Assembly: GCA_001787855.1 (NCBI GenBank) | Contig: MFYY01000073.1 | Location: forward strand, 909-37,655 | Source: Candidatus Riflebacteria bacterium GWC2_50_8 | Lineage (GTDB): Bacteria > Muiribacteriota > Ozemobacteria > Ozemobacterales > Ozemobacteraceae | DNA: 36,747 nucleotides | Reading direction: 5' to 3' | Shown: piece by piece, positions 25,090 to 33,435 of the stretch | Numbering within the stretch: position 1 is the first letter of the stretch | Layout of the letters: each line of letters begins with the position of its first letter | Position numbers and translations under genes: made by a program | Notes under the pieces: generated by a model | Seen by the model: only the letters and a program-made list of their open reading frames with translations | What the model was told of the DNA's origin: nothing | The model's database searches: none

Positions 25090-27199
25090 TTTTCAACTTA
25101 CTTTCTTTATACATGATTACCCGGTTGCGGCCAGTATCCTTAGCTTTGTAAAGAGCAATGTCAGATGCCTCTATCAGATCAGACGGTTTTTCACAATTAG
25201 TAACGGTGGTGCAGGCGACGCCAATAGAAAGAGTAACGGACAGTTCCCTGTTGTCGTCGATTATGTGGGAAGCTTCTACAGCCGCGCGAATACGTTCAGC
25301 AAATCTGCTGGCACCTTCCAGTGAAGTTTCAGGTAGAACCACTGCAAACTCTTCGCCACCGTAACGTGCAACCGTATCGATCTGTTCGCGGACAGAACTC
25401 TTAAATACGGCTGCAACATGGCGTAAAACCTTGTCACCAACAAGATGTCCGTATGTATCATTGAATTTCTTGAAAAAGTCGATATCGATAAACATCAACG
25501 ATAACGGCTTGGCGTAACGTTTTGCGCGGGTGAATTCATGGTTGAGAGTTTCCTGAAAGTAGCGATGATTGAACAGTTCGGTAAGCTGATCAGTAAATGC
25601 CAGCTTTTCGGTGCGTTTGTGAATCAGCGCATTTTTGATACTGGTTATGAAGATGCCGGTAAATTGCGAGGTGCTGTCGAGATCGTCATTGCTGAATGGC
25701 TTGTCTGAGCTGCGAGTTAGGTGAATCAATCCACGCACCATATCACCAATTACCACCGGCAGGTGCAGTGTGTGTTTGTAATCAGTTGCTGGTCTGCCAT
25801 AATGTTTCTGCGGTTTGAAAAATACCGGCTTACAGTAATTTTCTCTGGTGAGCGGCGGATCGGCCGGGAAATCGCTGAACAGAGTGAATATATGCTCGCT
25901 CAGTTTCTTCTGGTAACGTATCGAAACAGGCTCATCTGGTTGCACGATCAGTCGGTAGCTGTTGTCGATGTCGTCAAAGAGCAGAATGGCAATGGTTGAG
26001 AAGCCAATGACATTGTTGAAGTTACTGAACGCCTTCTGCAGAATAATGTATGGGTCAAGGGTGGAGGTCAAATCCTTGCTGATCTCCAGAAAGAACACGT
26101 TGCGCTGGTTGCTTATATAGAGCAGATCCTGCTCTTCACTGATTTGCCTGATCATGTTTTCACGCTCAATAGCCATGCTCAGATTTTGCGAAACAAGATA
26201 GAGAAACCGGTAGTGTTTGCTGGCCTGACGTGTGTCGTCATCGATATACCTTCGGCTTACCAGCAACACGTGCGAGGGTTGCCCTTCAACCAGCAGCGGA
26301 ATGCAAAAGAGTTCACGGCTGCTGCCGTCGTTTTCTTCGAATGACAGCGTTGGTGGTCGCTGTTCTTCGTGTTTCGAAGCATAAATTTCTGATGCCTGGG
26401 AAAGCTGTATCTGCATGCGGGAAGAAACTGATCTGAACATTTGCTGCAACAGAGATGGCTTGAGATTGTGCGCAGCCAGAATAGTGAAGTTGATATCCTG
26501 TTCAACAGCGCCTGGCGTGCCGGGGGTTTTGGCAATATGCAGTATCGCGAGTCTTTCGAGTCCGAGCTGCCCAGACAGCTTTTTGAGAAACTCTGCCAGT
26601 CGCCCGGTAAAGTCGTTGGCTTCGGTAAGAATGCTTGCCATCTCATAAAGTCCGGCAATTTCGCGGCGGTTTTCTTCGAGAACTTCAAGCAGGCTTTCTT
26701 TCTCGATGAGGCTTGCTATCATTGTGTCGACTGCTCTCAGTCGATTCAGATCATTGCTGGTGAAGCCAGGCTGAGAGGCGGGGCGGTTGAGATTCATTAC
26801 GCCAATCAGCTTCTGATTTATTTTCAATGGAATTGATAAAAATGATCCAGAATCACCTTTTCTTCTGAGCTTTGTTTTAACGTCGCTTTGCTTAGTGCTT
26901 TCTACAACCATGGGAAGTCCGCTTTCGAATACTTTCCCGGCGATTCCTTCTTTAACAGGAATTTCGGTAACCAGTCCGCCTTTGCTGTCTTTTAATGCTG
27001 GATGATGTGATGATACATATAGCTTCAGGCTGTCGGCATGCCTGTCGTAAACCATGATTGAGCCAGATGCGGCGTCCATGTATTCTACGGTTTCGCTGAT
27101 CAGCGATTCTACCAGTTTGTGCAGATCGGTGGTCTCGGCAGCTTTTTCTGCCAGTCTGGCATGAAAATCCAGAATAGTATCGAGTTTATGCCCGTTCAT
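25079..27199 (-). CDS. Multi-GAF GGDEF protein, putative diguanylate cyclase
   Basis: The protein has 706 residues. GAF-type regions lie at about 20-170 (VKEGIAGKVFESGLP, SFLSIPLKINQKLIGVMNLN), 185-345 and 365-530, and the C-terminal GGDEF domain spans about 540-700. The catalytic signature is RYGGEEF (about 613), with FIDIDFFKKFNDTYGHLVGD as the metal and substrate region, so cyclase activity is likely. The inhibitory I-site (RxxD, five residues before GG) reads EQID here; the arginine sits one residue too early. Product inhibition may therefore be lost. The ATG at 27199 overlaps the stop of the upstream phosphatase gene (ATGA), and the 3' end overlaps the HD-GYP gene. Synthesis and breakdown of cyclic di-GMP are thus translationally coupled. 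Confidence 0.93.
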   Translation of the reverse strand: MNGHKLDTILDFHARLAEKAAETTDLHKLVESLISETVEYMDAASGSIMVYDRHADSLKLYVSSHHPALKDSKGGLVTEIPVKEGIAGKVFESGLPMVVESTKQSDVKTKLRRKGDSGSFLSIPLKINQKLIGVMNLNRPASQPGFTSNDLNRLRAVDTMIASLIEKESLLEVLEENRREIAGLYEMASILTEANDFTGRLAEFLKKLSGQLGLERLAILHIAKTPGTPGAVEQDINFTILAAHNLKPSLLQQMFRSVSSRMQIQLSQASEIYASKHEEQRPPTLSFEENDGSSRELFCIPLLVEGQPSHVLLVSRRYIDDDTRQASKHYRFLYLVSQNLSMAIERENMIRQISEEQDLLYISNQRNVFFLEISKDLTSTLDPYIILQKAFSNFNNVIGFSTIAILLFDDIDNSYRLIVQPDEPVSIRYQKKLSEHIFTLFSDFPADPPLTRENYCKPVFFKPQKHYGRPATDYKHTLHLPVVIGDMVRGLIHLTRSSDKPFSNDDLDSTSQFTGIFITSIKNALIHKRTEKLAFTDQLTELFNHRYFQETLNHEFTRAKRYAKPLSLMFIDIDFFKKFNDTYGHLVGDKVLRHVAAVFKSSVREQIDTVARYGGEEFAVVLPETSLEGASRFAERIRAAVEASHIIDDNRELSVTLSIGVACTTVTNCEKPSDLIEASDIALYKAKDTGRNRVIMYKESKLKNAK

Positions 27200-29985
27200 G
27201 CAGCAGCTTGTCCTTTATATTTAAGAGTCAGGATCGTAAGGTCGTCATGAACTTCTGCAACTCCCCGCCAGTCAACTACTGCAGTAAACAGGGATTCAGC
27301 GAGTTCTTCAGCGTTTTTTTCGGCATTCTGATGCAGAAGCATCTTGATTTGTTCTGTTCCAAACATTTCAAGATCGGGATTTTTTTGTTCAGAAAGCCCG
27401 TCTGTATACATAATCAGTGCATCACCGGTAGACATTTTAAACGGATTTCTATCATAACCAAGTTTTGGCGGGAACCCCAGAGGTGGGCCGCTTTTGGTTT
27501 CCACGCACTGGACTTCTCCCGACAAGTGAACCATTAGTGGCCCGTGTCCAGCCGAAGACATCTCGCAATCCCCATTCTCGGGATTTATTGCAACCAGTTG
27601 CAGAGTGACAAAGTGATAAGCATCAAGTTCTGGCGAAACTTTTTTGTTAACTTTTTCAAGAATCATGACCGGGTCAGAGCATTCCTGGACTACCTGTCTG
27701 ATGATCATGCGTGTGATGGTCATCAGAATTGCTGCCGGCATGCCTTTGCCGGAAACGTCACCAAGAACTGCCAGCAGTCGACCATCTTCGAGATTGAGAA
27801 TGTCAAAAAAGTCACCGCCAATCTGGCTGGCTGGTATGCTTTTTCCGAACATCTCTATGGACGAAGGCAGTTCGGTAAAGGTCTTGGGCATCAGCGACAT
27901 CTGAATCTCACGAGCATCGGCAAGCTGGCGGTCGATGATGTCTTTAACGTGTTTTTCCTTCATGAGCCTGACGTTCTCAAGAGCGGTAACGACCAGATGC
28001 GCTATGGCTTCCAGCAGTTGCTGATCCTGAAGCGTAAAAGTCAGCCCGTTGGTTTTATTGTTGACGTTGATAACGCCAAGAACCTTTTTTACTATCACGC
28101 CCCGCTGTTTAATCTGCCTGACAAGAGGGACAGAAAGCAGAGAGCGGTTAAGATAATGCTCAGAAGGGCGCTTTTTGAAAATGCCCTCTGACTCAATGTT
28201 GTCGATGCGGTACGAGCGGCCCTGTTTGGCTACGTATCCTGAGATTTCTTCGCCAATGGCTATTTTGGTCTTTTCGATTATTTCAAGCGGCAAATCTAAT
28301 CCATAGGCTCGTTTTATCGTCAGAAACTTCTCGCTCGCGTCGACTTCAAGATAGGATATGCGGTTAACCTTGAGCAGGCGCCTGATAATTATTATCATTT
28401 CGTCAAGCAGTGCGTCGCTGTCTGACAGTTTTTCCATCAAACCTTCAAGAGCGTTGATGGTATCGAGCTTTTCAGAGTAGTTGCTGGCAACCTGCAGGGC
28501 GGCGCTCATGCCGTTGAGAAGAATTGGCATCAGCGCAGTGAGGTCTTCTTCGGCCAGTGGCTTATTCAGTTCTGATTCAAAAAGTATTACTCCGCCGAGC
28601 GACCGAAGTGGCAGAAATTCTGTATTGATAGACGTCGCCTGCGGAGTTGTTGCCAGAGGTAAGACGTAGCGAACCGGCAACGGGTAGTGCCCGTTACGGT
28701 TATCAAACGCCGAGCCTTCATTAATCGCGTCGATTACCGGGCCTTTGCTGTGAATAAGCTTGTTGACATCAAGATTTTTCGGCTTTTCGCCGCCTAAAAA
28801 ATTTGATAACTCCAGCTCAGATGTATCACGGGAAAACATCAGAATCGCACCTGAATATTGGCCAAAGAGGTAGTTGAGGCTCTCTACCAGCTTGAACAGA
28901 ATTGCGTCGATGTTGACTGACGAAATGATTGTATTGCAGGTCTGGTTTATCTGTTGCAGCATTCGGCCGTGTCTGGCCTCTTTGCGCATCTGGTAAAAAT
29001 GGCTGAAATAAAGGCCGAGCTGATTGGCCAGGGTTGGCATGAGCTTCGACCTGTGGCTGATGTGTCGCTTAAAATTGTCGTCTGACATCAGAAAACCGAG
29101 ATGCCCGTATGTCTGGCCGCCAGCCTGACACGCGAATACCAGTGGCGACAGGCTGTTGCAGCTGAACTCCTGTATAGCGCTGGAAACAGTAGATCTTGTA
29201 ATGATTGCATGCTTTTCAATCTTGTAGTGCTGCATGGCAATCTCTATCATCTCTGAAATTTCGCTGCTGGTTCCATCGCTTTCACAGGCTGCCATTACGG
29301 TTATCTGATTGTAGGTGTCAGGTCCGGCATGTTGTAAGACAAATACGGTGTGAAAATTGAATGCACATTGAAGCTTAAGCAGAAAGCTTGTCAGCATCGG
29401 ACTGTCTTCGTCAAACCATAGCTGGGCCTGCTTTTCTTCGTATCCTGGAGCTGGCGGTAAAGCATCAGCACGTCGGCTTGGATTGAGCAGTTTCTGGGTA
29501 TCACGCAAAAACAAGAGCAGGCGGTCTGAGCTTTCAACCTGGCTTCTGATCAGGTGAAGCGGAAACTGGAATTTGCTGCAGATTCTCGTTGCCAGATGAT
29601 CTGCGAAATAGTGCCATTCTCTAATGCTGATACTGGTTTCTGCGGAGAGTAGCAACAGCAGGTCTGCAAAATGTGAGCTGTCTACCATGAAAGGGCTGAT
29701 AATTGTTATACACTTCTCGCCAGCCAGTTCCTTGATCAGCAGGTCTTCTGGCTTGTCTGGCAGTGGGTCTGCATTCAACCGGTAGAGCTCGTCAATACTG
29801 TGGTCAGCAGACCTGTTTAATCTGAATTCTTTCCATGGCTGGCCAGAACTGCCGGTATACAGGCGCAAAGCCAGTCCGCGATATTCAGGGAAATCTTTCA
29901 GAAGATTGAAATCGCTGCCGGAAAGCTCACTGAAGCAGGGAAATTCTTCTGCTTCAGCCAGTGCATTCAATAATGCAGTTTTCAA
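27196..29985 (-). CDS. Multi-GAF SpoIIE/RsbU-type PP2C serine phosphatase
   Basis: The protein has 929 residues from TTG 29985, which has GGAG six bases upstream. The N-terminal two thirds hold GAF-like regions, at about 190-340, 345-505 and 515-675, of which the last is clearest (GEEISGYVAKQGRSYRID, LGVINVNNK). A coiled linker (RQLADAREIQMSLMPK) leads to a SpoIIE-type PP2C domain at about 690-929 with GGDFFD (about 724), VLGDVSGKGMPAA, SAGHGP, IMYTDGLSE (about 861) and VHDDLTIL. The metal-binding aspartates are all present. Members of this family dephosphorylate anti-anti-sigma (STAS) proteins, but no STAS or anti-sigma kinase gene lies in this window, so the target is elsewhere. It is the first gene of the five-gene signalling operon. 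Confidence 0.93.
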   Translation of the reverse strand: MKTALLNALAEAEEFPCFSELSGSDFNLLKDFPEYRGLALRLYTGSSGQPWKEFRLNRSADHSIDELYRLNADPLPDKPEDLLIKELAGEKCITIISPFMVDSSHFADLLLLLSAETSISIREWHYFADHLATRICSKFQFPLHLIRSQVESSDRLLLFLRDTQKLLNPSRRADALPPAPGYEEKQAQLWFDEDSPMLTSFLLKLQCAFNFHTVFVLQHAGPDTYNQITVMAACESDGTSSEISEMIEIAMQHYKIEKHAIITRSTVSSAIQEFSCNSLSPLVFACQAGGQTYGHLGFLMSDDNFKRHISHRSKLMPTLANQLGLYFSHFYQMRKEARHGRMLQQINQTCNTIISSVNIDAILFKLVESLNYLFGQYSGAILMFSRDTSELELSNFLGGEKPKNLDVNKLIHSKGPVIDAINEGSAFDNRNGHYPLPVRYVLPLATTPQATSINTEFLPLRSLGGVILFESELNKPLAEEDLTALMPILLNGMSAALQVASNYSEKLDTINALEGLMEKLSDSDALLDEMIIIIRRLLKVNRISYLEVDASEKFLTIKRAYGLDLPLEIIEKTKIAIGEEISGYVAKQGRSYRIDNIESEGIFKKRPSEHYLNRSLLSVPLVRQIKQRGVIVKKVLGVINVNNKTNGLTFTLQDQQLLEAIAHLVVTALENVRLMKEKHVKDIIDRQLADAREIQMSLMPKTFTELPSSIEMFGKSIPASQIGGDFFDILNLEDGRLLAVLGDVSGKGMPAAILMTITRMIIRQVVQECSDPVMILEKVNKKVSPELDAYHFVTLQLVAINPENGDCEMSSAGHGPLMVHLSGEVQCVETKSGPPLGFPPKLGYDRNPFKMSTGDALIMYTDGLSEQKNPDLEMFGTEQIKMLLHQNAEKNAEELAESLFTAVVDWRGVAEVHDDLTILTLKYKGQAAA

Positions 29986-29993
29986 ATGTTACT

Positions 29994-30025
29994 CCACTGT
30001 ACAAGTAGCTATTTTTTTACAGTGG
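29994..30025. repeat. Perfect 8-bp dyad at the signalling-operon promoter
   Basis: CCACTGTA (29994-30001) and TACAGTGG (30018-30025) are perfect inverted copies with a 16-base centre. On the minus strand the dyad begins one base after the -10 box and ends in the Shine-Dalgarno GGAG of the SpoIIE gene. The first arm would lie at or before the transcription start, so a DNA operator is more likely than an RNA hairpin. Confidence 0.55.
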
Positions 30026-30026
30026 A

Positions 30027-30055
30027 ATTATAGTCTTTTCTCAATTCTATTTCAA
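30027..30055 (-). promoter_or_regulatory. Strong sigma70-like promoter of the signalling operon
   Basis: On the minus strand, TTGAAA (30050-30055, five of six), a 17-base spacer and a perfect TATAAT (30027-30032) precede the TTG start by about 40 bases. It is the best-scoring promoter I saw in the window and should drive the genes down to 19454. Confidence 0.78.
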
Positions 30056-30255
30056 GGAGCGCTGATTTTGCAGCGAATTGAATTTTTGGGATGCCAGAAC
30101 AGTTGCTTTGCTGATGAAAATGCAATTGCTTTGAATAGTGTGCCTGTACAGCTGGTATATTTGGCAATATTGGGGATTGCGCGTGTTAATTCCCTGAACA
30201 GCGCAATGAATACAACCGCAGATGCAGTCAGTGTACATTTTATTAAGTAAAACTG
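30056..30255. other. Intergenic stretch without recognisable gene
   Basis: These 200 bases between the divergent signalling-operon and rpsT promoters contain only short open frames without Shine-Dalgarno sequences or recognisable protein motifs. I see no tRNA, riboswitch or clear repeat. They may hold part of either regulatory region. Confidence 0.5.
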
Positions 30256-30284
30256 TTGAAATTGTTGTGCAATTATGATAGCAT
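30256..30284 (+). promoter_or_regulatory. Candidate promoter for rpsT
   Basis: TTGAAA (30256-30261), a 17-base spacer and TAGCAT (30279-30284) with a TG two bases before it, the extended -10 pattern, lie about 40 bases before the rpsT ATG. Confidence 0.5.
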
Positions 30285-30323
30285 TAAATTTCCAATATTG
30301 ATTATTTATGAAAGGTGAACTTT

Positions 30324-30593
30324 ATGGCTAATACTAAGTCTGCTGCTAAAAATGCAAGAAAGGCTGTCCGCCGACACACTCTGCGGGTATCCGTCAAATC
30401 TGAACTCAGAACTCTGCGCAAAAGAGTTCTCACCGCTGCCGAAGCCAAACAGCCGGCCGCAGAAGTCAACGACCTTACCAAGGTCGCAATCAAGAAGTTT
30501 GCCAAGGCAGCTTCTAACAAATACATTCATCCCAAGACCGCTGCCCGCAAAATCAGCCGTCTGATGAAAGCAGTCAATAGACTGCAGGCCTGA
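30324..30593 (+). CDS. rpsT: 30S ribosomal protein S20
   Basis: S20 binds 16S rRNA early in assembly of the small subunit. It has 89 residues from ATG 30324, with AAGGTG upstream; three extra codons upstream (MNF) are not part of the gene. The start MANTKSAAKNARKAVRRH is diagnostic, and the basic helices end in HPKTAARKISRLMKAVNRL. Length is normal (85-90). It has its own promoter and is followed by a hairpin terminator. It converges on holA, an adjacency also seen in Firmicutes such as Bacillus subtilis, so it may be an ancestral pair. Confidence 0.96.
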   Translation: MANTKSAAKNARKAVRRHTLRVSVKSELRTLRKRVLTAAEAKQPAAEVNDLTKVAIKKFAKAASNKYIHPKTAARKISRLMKAVNRLQA

Positions 30594-30629
30594 TTAAACT
30601 AATTTACTGATCCGTTTATTAGCCATCAT

Positions 30630-30663
30630 ACCGGGAACGTGCTAAGGCGTGTTTCCGGTTTTT
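30630..30663 (+). terminator. Rho-independent terminator of rpsT
   Basis: ACCGGGAAC (30630-30638) pairs with GTTTCCGGT (30651-30659), with one G-T wobble, and five T residues end the structure. It lies six bases before the holA stop codon on the other strand. Confidence 0.75.
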
Positions 30664-30668
30664 GGCGT

Positions 30669-31799
30669 TCAGCCGGTTTGGCTGGTCAGAAAACTGGCGG
30701 TAAATCGCTGTAATGAAGCGCCCGGGTCGGCTATTCCTGATTTGAAAGCCAGGTCAGTCTCGATAATCTCCTGCGTGGCTGCAGTCAGTTCTGAATAAGT
30801 AAAGTTCAGTGCCAGATGAAGATTGCGCAGCTTTCCCGGCTGGCGCAGACCAGCTGCTTTGGCTAAGGTCTCTGGCATCGAGTCGGCGATCTGCTGAATT
30901 TCAGAGAGCAGATTCTTTTTTTCCTGGTTGGACTTGAAATCAGACTTGCTGGCCAGTTGGCTGTAACGCCGTAATAGCACAAAAACTGGCTCAAACAGAT
31001 CGGGGCGATCACGCAGTAAGGCATGCAGCAGTTTGAAGTCCCGGAGCTGCCGGCAGAGCATGAACCATAATTTGGGGGCAGCCTCGCCACTGTTTATAAG
31101 TGTTTCCAGGCAGCGCAATGCCTTTATTGGACTACGTTGACCAAAAGCTTCGAGAAAATCAAAGACGTTATTCTGGCGCAGATAGGCAACGCCAGCTTTT
31201 ACTTCGGCCAGGCCGATCTTTTTTCCGCGGGAGCTCAGGGCGAGCTTGCTCAGTTCCTGGTGAAGCATGGCCAGATCGCTGCCGACAAGCTCAATAAGTT
31301 GATCGGCAGCTTCGTTACTTATCTCTGCCCCTTGTTCGGCAGTCTGGCGCTTTATCCAGGCACCAAGTTGATTGGCAAAAGGTGCCCAGAAGTCAATCCG
31401 GTCAGACTGCTGCTTGAATTTGCCAGCGATCTCGCCGGCAACTTTTGCGTCTGATACGATAAAAACCAGGTATGTATCAGCTGGAATTCCGCCGTTGGCA
31501 AGTCTTTCAAGAAAATCTTTGCGTTGCTTTGCTGTTGCAGAATCAATTTCCTGGATAAGAAACAATCTTGGGCTTTCGTTAAAAGTAAAACTGAAAATCT
31601 GCTGGATTACGCCGGGCAGCTCTTTGGCATTGCTGCCAGCCCGAACCACATTGTCCTGGCGATCCGTTTCGGGGACCAGGCTCTGAATCATGTCTGAAAA
31701 AGCTTTTTCCTTGAGAAAATCCTCTGGCCCGGCAAAGACTAATACCGGGTTGCTGATTTTGCCAGTTTTTAGCTGCTTCTCAAAGGTTGCCAGATCCAA
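30669..31799 (-). CDS. holA: DNA polymerase III delta subunit
   Basis: The delta subunit opens the sliding clamp within the replicative clamp loader. The 376 residues start at TTG 31799; AGGT lies about ten bases upstream and no better start is near. The N-terminus NPVLVFAGPEDFLKEKAF replaces a working Walker A, as is normal in HolA (it is an AAA+ fold without ATPase activity). LFLIQEIDSA and TYLVFIVSDAK mark the following strands, and LAMLHQELSKLAL, NVFDFLEAFGQRSPIKALRCL and WFMLCRQLRDFKLL are typical of the C-terminal collar domain. Length is within the family range (about 340-380). It follows the aminopeptidase gene and a strong hairpin, and converges on rpsT. Confidence 0.9.
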   Translation of the reverse strand: MDLATFEKQLKTGKISNPVLVFAGPEDFLKEKAFSDMIQSLVPETDRQDNVVRAGSNAKELPGVIQQIFSFTFNESPRLFLIQEIDSATAKQRKDFLERLANGGIPADTYLVFIVSDAKVAGEIAGKFKQQSDRIDFWAPFANQLGAWIKRQTAEQGAEISNEAADQLIELVGSDLAMLHQELSKLALSSRGKKIGLAEVKAGVAYLRQNNVFDFLEAFGQRSPIKALRCLETLINSGEAAPKLWFMLCRQLRDFKLLHALLRDRPDLFEPVFVLLRRYSQLASKSDFKSNQEKKNLLSEIQQIADSMPETLAKAAGLRQPGKLRNLHLALNFTYSELTAATQEIIETDLAFKSGIADPGASLQRFTASFLTSQTG

Positions 31800-31821
31800 A
31801 TTTGTGTACCTGAGATATTGG

Positions 31822-31849
31822 CCGGGACTGCCCAGGCGGGCAGTCCCGG
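31822..31849. repeat. Perfect 12-bp hairpin between aminopeptidase and holA
   Basis: CCGGGACTGCCC (31822-31833) and GGGCAGTCCCGG (31838-31849) are perfect inverted copies around the 4-base centre AGGC. It begins six bases after the aminopeptidase stop and lies 22 bases before the holA start. No T-run follows on either strand, so it is not a standard terminator; it may protect or punctuate the mRNA, or be a REP-like unit. No second copy was seen in the window. Confidence 0.8.
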
Positions 31850-31855
31850 GAGATG

Positions 31856-33301
31856 TTATAGGTAACTGTTCTGTAGAAACGCTTTGTAGGCGCTGACTGA
31901 ATAGTGATAATCGACTTTCGAGATGAGCTCAAAAGGTGAGTGCAGGCTGAGCGTGGGTAGCGAGATGTCAACCACGTTCATGTTCAGGTTGGCCAGCAGA
32001 TAGGCTACGGTTCCGCCGCCGCCTTCGTCAACCTTGCCCATCTCACCGAACTGGTAAGGTATGCTTTCCTTGCTGAGCATGCGTCTAATATAGGCGAGAT
32101 ATTCGATGTCAGCTTCGCTGCTGCCAGATTTGCCCGCAGAGCCAGAATGCTTGGTGATCCAGACGCCTTTTCCGACAACGCCGGAATTGAGCGGGTCGTA
32201 AGCCCCTTCAAAAGTTGGGTCAATCGGAGCGTTGGTGTCGGCAGAGAGGACCATAGTTGCTCTAATAGCTGTTCTGATTGTGGCAAATGAACTTTCGCCT
32301 GAAGTCGCTTCGGTAAGCATACTGAGAAAGTCTGTTGTCAGCATTGACTGTGCGCCATTTGGGCCTGCCGAGCCAATTTCTTCCTTGTCGTAAAACATTA
32401 CGGCAGCAGTGTGCTCAGGGATGCCCATTTCGGTTATTGCGGCGAGAGCTGCTCCGACGCAGGCGCGGTCGTCGTGGCCGTAAGCGCCGATAAGCGCGCG
32501 GTCAAAGCCGACTTCGCTGGCTGCCATCGCCGGAACTGCACGAATTTCTGCCCATGCAATATCTTCTTCAGTCAGATGGTAGTTTTTCTCAAAATACTCG
32601 AGAACTGCATTTTTAACGCGATTGGGTGTTTCAGCGGTCTGATCTTTGCCGAGTGCCATCGGGCGATTGCCAACTACTATGTTGAGTTCTTCACCAGCCA
32701 GGACATCCGCAGTTTTGCGCTCATACTGAACTTTTTTGCCAATATGTGGTGCCACGTCGGTGATGGTGAATACTGGATCGCCAGCCTTTTCGCCAATTAC
32801 AAAGCTGAGCGGTTTGCCTGCCTTGTCGATAGCAAAAATATGCAGTGACAAAGGAATTGCCGCCCACTGAAACTTCTTGATGCCGCCGTAATAGTGGGTT
32901 TTGAATAGTGCCAGGCCATGTTTTTCATACAGTGGCTGAGCTTTAATGTCTATTCTGGGGACGTCATGGTGTGCGGCGATAAACCTGAAACCCTCGCTGA
33001 CTGGTCTTTTTCCGATAACGGCAAGCCCCATGGCGCGGTTTTTATTTATAAAATATACTTTGCTGCCGGGTTTGAGTTTTTTATTCTGGCCAAGAGCGGC
33101 CAGTTGCTTAAATCCGGCTTTGTTGATGAGCTTTTCTGCAAATTCTATCGTGCTGCGTTCAGTTTTGCAGCGCGAGATGAATTCGAGATAGTCCTTGCAA
33201 CGCTTTTCAAGCAGCTTGAGTTCGCTGTCCTTGATTTTGTCCCAGGCGCAGTCTACCTTGAATACTGCCGGGGTCTTCGTTTTTTCTGTTTTTTTCGGCA
33301 T
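31856..33301 (-). CDS. M18-family aminopeptidase
   Basis: This cytosolic di-zinc aminopeptidase removes N-terminal residues, often acidic ones. I start it at ATG 33301 (481 residues), where AAAGGA lies nine bases upstream; ATG 33325 lacks a Shine-Dalgarno. The ligands follow the M18 order: AAHHDVPR (H111, with D113 behind it), GHDDRACVGA, the catalytic pair in YDKEEIGSAGP, SADTNAPIDP, and the last histidine in LSLHSPFE. The KVDEGGGGTVAYLL loop is also typical. Length fits the family (about 430-490). It lies upstream of holA on the same strand, with a hairpin between, and diverges from moxR. Confidence 0.93.
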   Translation of the reverse strand: MPKKTEKTKTPAVFKVDCAWDKIKDSELKLLEKRCKDYLEFISRCKTERSTIEFAEKLINKAGFKQLAALGQNKKLKPGSKVYFINKNRAMGLAVIGKRPVSEGFRFIAAHHDVPRIDIKAQPLYEKHGLALFKTHYYGGIKKFQWAAIPLSLHIFAIDKAGKPLSFVIGEKAGDPVFTITDVAPHIGKKVQYERKTADVLAGEELNIVVGNRPMALGKDQTAETPNRVKNAVLEYFEKNYHLTEEDIAWAEIRAVPAMAASEVGFDRALIGAYGHDDRACVGAALAAITEMGIPEHTAAVMFYDKEEIGSAGPNGAQSMLTTDFLSMLTEATSGESSFATIRTAIRATMVLSADTNAPIDPTFEGAYDPLNSGVVGKGVWITKHSGSAGKSGSSEADIEYLAYIRRMLSKESIPYQFGEMGKVDEGGGGTVAYLLANLNMNVVDISLPTLSLHSPFELISKVDYHYSVSAYKAFLQNSYL

Positions 33302-33369
33302 AAAATTGCTTCCTTTCTTGATCATGTCAGGTCAATGACAGCGGTATACTATCATATTTACAAAAATGC

Positions 33370-33378
33370 TGGTAGAAT
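33370..33378 (+). promoter_or_regulatory. Extended -10 candidate for the moxR operon
   Basis: TGG followed by TAGAAT (five of six) fits an extended -10 element 57 bases before the moxR ATG. The -35 region is poor, which extended -10 promoters tolerate. Confidence 0.4.
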
Positions 33379-33435
33379 ATCTGTGAGGTTTTGAATTTTA
33401 CCAGCCAATTTATTTATTCAAACCACGGAACTAAA

